From Hylemonella sp. (lineage in GTDB: Bacteria; Pseudomonadota; Gammaproteobacteria; Burkholderiales; Burkholderiaceae_C), in NCBI GenBank assembly GCA_030680575.1, contig JAUXVI010000025.1, forward strand, positions 34,069-98,068: a DNA stretch of 64,000 nucleotides, read 5' to 3'. Position numbers and translations under genes: made by a program. Positions 59,907 to 64,000 of this stretch are shown piece after piece. The notes beneath the pieces are model-generated. The model saw nothing but the letters and a program-made list of their open reading frames with translations. It was not told the DNA's origin and did not search any database. How positions within the stretch are numbered: position 1 is the stretch's first letter; each line of letters begins with the position of its first letter.

Positions 59907-60914
59907 TCAAGCCCGTGCAACGGGCAATTCCTCCCAGCACGTCGTATAGCGCGGGGAGCGGTGTTCCTGCTTCATTGACCACACACGCTGTAAGCCCCCC
60001 AGCCCGGCGCTGGCCACAAAAACCGTGTCCTGGCCGTAGCGCTGGTTCAGGCGATCGAGCACGTCGCTCAAGCGCGCGCCATGCGGATTCGGCAGTTCAC
60101 GGTCATCGAACCCGAGTTCGCCCTGCTGCACCGCGCCGGTCTGCAGGTCCAACAGGAACACCCCGGCCTTGGCATAACTGAACCCCGGCCGGTAGGCCGT
60201 ACGCAAGCCCGCGAGCGCGGCACGCACGATGGCCCCCGTCTCGCTGCTCGGCCGTTGCAGCGGCATCATGCTGGCGCGCGAATACTGCGGCGTCTGCCGA
60301 AACGGACTGGTGCGAATGTAGGTCATCACCTGCGCAGCCGCACCGTGCTGGCGGCGCAGCTTCTCGGCGGCACGGCTGGCGAAGACAGTGACCGCTTCTT
60401 CCAGGTCTGGCAGCGCCGTCACCGGCTGGCCAAAGGAACGGGTCACGGCAATCTGCTGTTTGCCGCTGCCGCCCCCCTCCAGGGCGATGCAGGGAACGCC
60501 CTGCAGTTCTCGCACCGTCCGTTCCAGCACCACCGACCAGCGGCGACGGACCGTGGTGGGGTCGAGTTGCGCCAGGTCGAGCGCATTGTGAATACCGCAG
60601 GTCTCAAGCTGAGCCCCCAGCCGCCGGCCGACACCCCAGATCTCGCTCACCCGGGTCGCGGCCAGAACCGCCTGTAACGCCGCAGGTGACAGGGCACTCA
60701 GATTGCAGACCTGCGCCAGTTGCGCCGGATAACGCCCCGGCTGATGCGCGGTGGTCTTGGCAATGTGATTGGCCAGCTTGGCCAGTGTCTTGGTCGGCCC
60801 GATGCCGACGCCACTGGGAATGCCGACCCATTGCAGCAGTTGCTCGCGCATGCGGTGGCCGCGCTGTGTCAGGTCGCCGCCCACGCCCGCCAGGTCAACA
60901 AAGCACTCGTCAAT
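59907..60914 (-). pseudogene. umuC: DNA polymerase V subunit UmuC, 5' part lost to element insertion
   Basis: The remaining 336 codons run from the catalytic motif IDECFVDLAG through the fingers and little-finger region to a complete DUF4113-like C terminus (GLQRVWSMKQEHRSPRYTTCWEE). The first roughly 90 residues, with the N-terminal catalytic Asp and steric gate, are missing. Coding similarity stops at about 60914, where the Tn554-like element begins. The ATG at 60941 is supplied by the element and would give an inactive product. Confidence 0.88.
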
Positions 60915-60994
60915 TAAGAGGTACCATGGCCAGTGTTGCATTTCAATTAGAGGGAAAGCTCTGTACGTAGAGGTATCCCCAACCGTTATCTCCA

Positions 60995-62173
60995 GTGCTC
61001 GTCCGTACTCAAGCAGTTCCTGAACATGTCATCGTTGACCCCGTGAGACACATGCCAAGACTATGGTCCACGGCGTGGTCCCTAGGCCTCACGAGTAGTT
61101 CTCAGGCGACCAGCACGCGAAAGCTGTACCTCCAGCATCTGGACAGCTTTTATCGGTACTGTGACGAACGCTTCGGTGCCGACGCCTTCGACGAGGGTAT
61201 GAGCACTCGGGACGCTGAGGGCGTGATGCTCATGGTGGAGTCGTTCTATCTAACGACAACCTCAGACCCGGCCTACAACACGACTGATGTTCAGCGGTGG
61301 GGCGTAGTCAGAGCATTCGTGCAATCGCTGGCCAAACGCTTAGCGCCTAGTAACCCAGAGTGGGCCGCAGCTGCTTCTATGCTGGCAGCCATGGGCAGGA
61401 TGCGCGCCCCCCGTCTCGGTGGCTTCCGCTTCATTCGTGCGCTGCCGAAAACAACGCTGCTGGACCTCCTTGAGGTAGCGCATCCCAGCTCGCCTCGAAA
61501 TCCTTTCAAGGGGTATCAAACGCGCGTGCGGAACTGGCTCATCGTCAACCTAATGCTGCTGGCTGGGCTCCGTCGTGGCGAAGCACTGCTGTTGGCCTGT
61601 GACTCCTTGAAGGAAGACGTGGACCCGGAGTCAGGAGAGGTGGTTCGTTGGCTTGACATCACCACGGTGTTCGAGAACGATCCGAGGTCGACCACGCCAC
61701 GCATCAAAACTCTGGAATCCCACAGGCAAATTCCGGTGTCAGAGGACTTAGCTCTGCTCTACCAGCACTTCGCCGCCGAGCATCGACCTACCGATGCCGG
61801 ACATGGTTTCCTACTGACCACCAAGGCGGGGGCCCCGCTCTCTGCCGAGGCACTAAGTAAGGTCTTCAGGAAACTGACGGATGCCCTGGCACCCGAGGCA
61901 ATCCAAAGCCTCTTCGATAGATCTGGCGGCAAGACGAACATTTCGCCTCACGACCTGCGACACACCTGCGCCACGGCCAGATACACGATGTTTATGGAGC
62001 TGAACCCCGACCGCGAGTTGGCAATCCAACGGATGCGGGCGTTCTTCGGATGGTCAGCGAGGTCAGCCATGCCTGAGCACTACGCACGTGCGGCGATTCA
62101 GGACGACTTGATGCAAGCATGGAACACACTGTTTGCTGAAAAGACTAGTCTTATGCGGGGGATTTCTGCGTGA
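60995..62173 (+). CDS. Tyrosine recombinase, TnpA-like
   Basis: This integrase of up to 392 residues has the catalytic Arg in LMLLAGLRRGEALLL (about residue 201), the HxxR box in SPHDLRHTCATARY (about residue 325) and the Tyr in MPEHYARAAIQDDL (about residue 367). The track start is GTG 60995; ATG 61052 is an alternative. It overlaps the next gene as GTGA. All catalytic residues look intact. Confidence 0.88.
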   Translation: MLVRTQAVPEHVIVDPVRHMPRLWSTAWSLGLTSSSQATSTRKLYLQHLDSFYRYCDERFGADAFDEGMSTRDAEGVMLMVESFYLTTTSDPAYNTTDVQRWGVVRAFVQSLAKRLAPSNPEWAAAASMLAAMGRMRAPRLGGFRFIRALPKTTLLDLLEVAHPSSPRNPFKGYQTRVRNWLIVNLMLLAGLRRGEALLLACDSLKEDVDPESGEVVRWLDITTVFENDPRSTTPRIKTLESHRQIPVSEDLALLYQHFAAEHRPTDAGHGFLLTTKAGAPLSAEALSKVFRKLTDALAPEAIQSLFDRSGGKTNISPHDLRHTCATARYTMFMELNPDRELAIQRMRAFFGWSARSAMPEHYARAAIQDDLMQAWNTLFAEKTSLMRGISA

Positions 62174-63155
62174 ACCACGCCATTGAAATCGCCCTCCCGC
62201 AACCTCAGTCCGAGCATGGTGGGAAATCTCCCTTGGACTGGAAGTGGCCCGCTGCCCCCGCGTTGATGACCCTTTTCGACAAGTATTCCGGACGGGAGTC
62301 GGTGGTGAGGTTGGCGGACCGTCACTGGGAGGTCTTTGCAGCTGGCAGCACGGTACGGCTGGAGTTCGCCGAGGGTCAAGTTGGCGAATTACAGCGAGCG
62401 CTTGTTCTGCTGACACGACGGGCGTCCTAGGACGTCATGCAGGCCGGTCGATGTTCAGTGTGTACGGACGGTCGCCTGAGTCGAAGTTGATGTCAATCAA
62501 GCCGCACAGTCTTCGGCATCTCATGAACACAGAGATGTTCCGTAAGAATGTGCCTGACACCATCATTACGCACCAGTTCGGTCGACGGACCGTCGCTCAG
62601 AGCTACGAGTATGACCATCGCAACCTCGCAGAGAAGTTGAGCTTCGTCAAACTGCCGCCTGCAGCGTCCAAGGTCCTTCCCGCAGGAAGCGCCAAGGAAT
62701 TGGTGGGCAAGATGGTCGTCAGTGGTATGGCGCTGCAAAGCCATTTGGGGCAATCGTTTAAGCGCATCCAGCACGAGAGCGGTGATGAAGCAGCCTTCAT
62801 CTACTTGGCGGCCAACGCAGATGGCTTCCACGTCACGCCGTACGGTTTCTGCACCAACAGCTTCTCTGTCAATCCCTGCACTCGACACCTCAAGTGCTTC
62901 GACCAGTGCAAGCACTTTACGGCCAGCGGGGTCGCTGAGCACCGGGTGACTCTTGAAGACCTTCGCTCGAAGCTCGTGGCGATGCGGGACGCGGCTCGTT
63001 GCAAGCCGGCCACCACCGTGGGGCGCAAGAACCAGATTGCCCATGCCGAGCGGCTGATTGCTGGTGTGTCGGCTGCGCTTCACGCCCAACCGAACCAATC
63101 CGTCTTCGCAGACGGCATCGACCATTCCACCCTGAAAGAGGACATCTTCAAATGA
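62170..63155 (+). pseudogene. Second tyrosine recombinase (TnpB-like), internally deleted
   Basis: The N-terminal 86 codons (GTG 62170, NHAIEIALPQPQSEHGGKSP) run to a stop at 62430. The C-terminal part resumes in another frame near 62451 with the HxxR region IKPHSLRHLMNTEMFRKNVP, HQFGRRTVAQSYEYDH, and a Cys/His zinc-binding segment (CTRHLKCFDQCKHF). TnpB of Tn554 has about 630 residues, so roughly 300 residues including the first catalytic Arg are missing. The protein cannot be a working recombinase. Confidence 0.82.
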
Positions 63156-63634
63156 GGCTGCTCTTAGACCCCAAGAACGAGGAGCTGGCCGACATCCTCA
63201 ACACGCTACTCACCGACAACATCGACATCACGGCGCGGGAGGTGGCACGGCGCCACAGCACGTTGAAGAACCCTTCAGCGTTCACGCGCAATGAGGCTAG
63301 AAGCGCGCTCATCGCTGCGGCCCAGGCACAGCAGCAAGGAGTACGCAAAATCGTCGCAGGAGGTGGGGGCGCCGGCAGTCTGCAAGACCAGGCCGCAGGC
63401 TACCGGCAGGACATCAAGCGGCTGGAAGCCCAGCTCACGCATATGGTGGCAGCCCACGCCGGCCTCATCCGCGCGGTTCAAATGGCCGGAGGCGGGCCTG
63501 CACTTGAGCGGTTCTGGCGAGACTACAAGGCGGTGGGCGACGCGGTACACAGCCTTTCAGCAGCCAACGCCGAGCGTCCAGTAACGCATCTGCCCTTGCG
63601 CGTCGTCAAGATGTCAGACGGAACGGCAGATTGA
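63152..63634 (+). CDS. TnpC-like transposition accessory protein
   Basis: This 160-residue protein has the position, size and layout of Tn554 TnpC: an N-terminal part (DPKNEELADILNTLLTDNID ... TLKNPSAFTRNEARSALI) and a C-terminal coiled coil (QDQAAGYRQDIKRLEAQL). TnpC affects efficiency and orientation of Tn554 transposition. The ATG overlaps the tnpB remnant stop (ATGA). Confidence 0.78.
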   Translation: MRLLLDPKNEELADILNTLLTDNIDITAREVARRHSTLKNPSAFTRNEARSALIAAAQAQQQGVRKIVAGGGGAGSLQDQAAGYRQDIKRLEAQLTHMVAAHAGLIRAVQMAGGGPALERFWRDYKAVGDAVHSLSAANAERPVTHLPLRVVKMSDGTAD

Positions 63635-63667
63635 CAGGTCGGAGCCGACCTGCCTGGGTTGAGTTTT
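63635..63667 (+). terminator. Terminator-like hairpin after tnpC
   Basis: CAGGTCGG-AG-CCGACCTG is a perfect 8-bp stem immediately after the stop codon, followed within 11 bases by GAGTTTTTG. It probably ends the tnpABC transcript. Confidence 0.6.
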
Positions 63668-64000
63668 TGCAGCAAATCCACAATGCGTTCGCACAACAAA
63701 ACCTCCACTGATTCGCGTCGCCAATCCACCACCTAATCGCGCAGTGGCAACAGCAATGAGCGCTGATGTAGCCGAAGAAAGCTAGCGCCAGCGCAACTGT
63801 GTTGGTGTTCCTATCGGCCAAGTGCAGTCCTTGACCTATTTTTCCCCAAGAAGTGCATCAGGCTGATCTCCGACACTCGAACCTAACGCCTGAAAGTTCG
63901 CGTGTTGCGCAACTGGTCATTGGCCGAGCAGGGTCTCAAGCGACCGCTTTGTTGCTCAGACCGGTCACTCTATTGATGCGAGCCGGGCAAGGTAGCAGGA
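63668..64000. other. Non-coding element sequence to the window end
   Basis: About 330 bases of moderate GC with no convincing gene. The two minus-strand ORFs here (63523-63732 and 63606-63821) are Cys/Trp-rich without family pattern or ribosome-binding site. I see nothing further that I can support. Confidence 0.4.

Larger units (their letters stand above)
60915..64000 (+). mobile_element. Tn554-like tnpABC element, left end and recombinase module
   Basis: Three overlapping same-strand genes form the tnpA-tnpB-tnpC arrangement of Tn554-family transposons, which integrate site-specifically. The left junction is inside umuC. The right end and the missing umuC 5' part lie beyond the window. Base composition is lower in GC than in the flanking chromosome. 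Confidence 0.75.

Noticed and set aside
60941-60995. ATG 60941 as a real start of a short UmuC
   Set aside because: The codons before IDECFVDL come from the mobile element, and the N-terminal catalytic half of the polymerase is missing.
63606-63821. 71-residue Cys/Trp-rich ORF near the right end
   Set aside because: No ribosome-binding site or family pattern, and it overlaps the tnpC 3' end and its terminator. A chance ORF is more likely.

Overview
The window reads as a chromosomal segment of a GC-rich betaproteobacterium, most likely a member of the Comamonadaceae (Burkholderiales). The support is the housekeeping order ispE / tRNA-Gln / prs / rplY / pth, family-typical proteins (MXKDX repeat protein, SenB-type glycosyltransferase, FmdA/FmdB), and five copies of a short dispersed repeat of the GCTAN-AAA-TAGCT type that I associate with this family. 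The species cannot be named from the sequence alone.

Layout. 1-9010: core genes (ispE 3' end, tRNA-Gln(TTG), prs, rplY, pth, a DUF4124 protein, a 2[4Fe-4S] ferredoxin, a histidine phosphatase, a P-type cation ATPase, a universal stress protein, coaD). 9131-9961: ureD, isolated from the other urease genes by 27 kb. 9962-20745: accessory stress and regulatory genes. These include an NrsF/ECF sigma pair with a divergent cytochrome b plus molybdopterin oxidoreductase operon under matching promoter motifs, an MXKDX protein, an ECF42-type sigma factor among YciI/VOC/SRPBCC genes, a methyltransferase and a frameshifted patatin gene. 20735-41707: a large urea and amide nitrogen locus. It holds a two-component system whose kinase carries a complete NCS1-type permease, then urtABCDE, fmdA, fmdB, amiE, a MoxR-type AAA ATPase with a VWA partner, a chemoreceptor, and ureA, a His-rich small membrane protein, ureB, ureC, ureE, ureF and ureG.

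41790-42813 is a lone integron-type gene cassette (DUF2971 gene plus a 129-bp attC-like site) with no integrase nearby. 42937-48274 holds rsmD, two M16 peptidase genes, ftsY and a thioesterase; the ftsY/peptidase intergenic region is filled by a MITE-like palindromic element. 48347-50522 is a metal- or envelope-stress ECF regulon (sigma, anti-sigma, CnrX-like sensor, His-rich periplasmic protein) with two copies of one promoter motif. Next come a GGDEF/EAL protein with a probable ATT start codon, and a selenium locus (selD/senC, senB, egtD) with no senA between its genes. These are followed by a Fur-boxed FTR1 permease and a cytochrome b561/YceI/YceI operon.

The right end (about 60915-64000) is a Tn554-like tnpABC element inserted into the catalytic motif of umuC. 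Its tnpB is internally deleted.

How the genes may work together. Urea is imported by UrtABCDE and hydrolysed by urease. Short amides are hydrolysed by FmdA and AmiE. Together these yield ammonia. The permease-kinase, its LuxR-type regulator and the chemoreceptor are candidate sensing parts of the same system. That regulatory link is inferred from gene position, not shown by the sequence.
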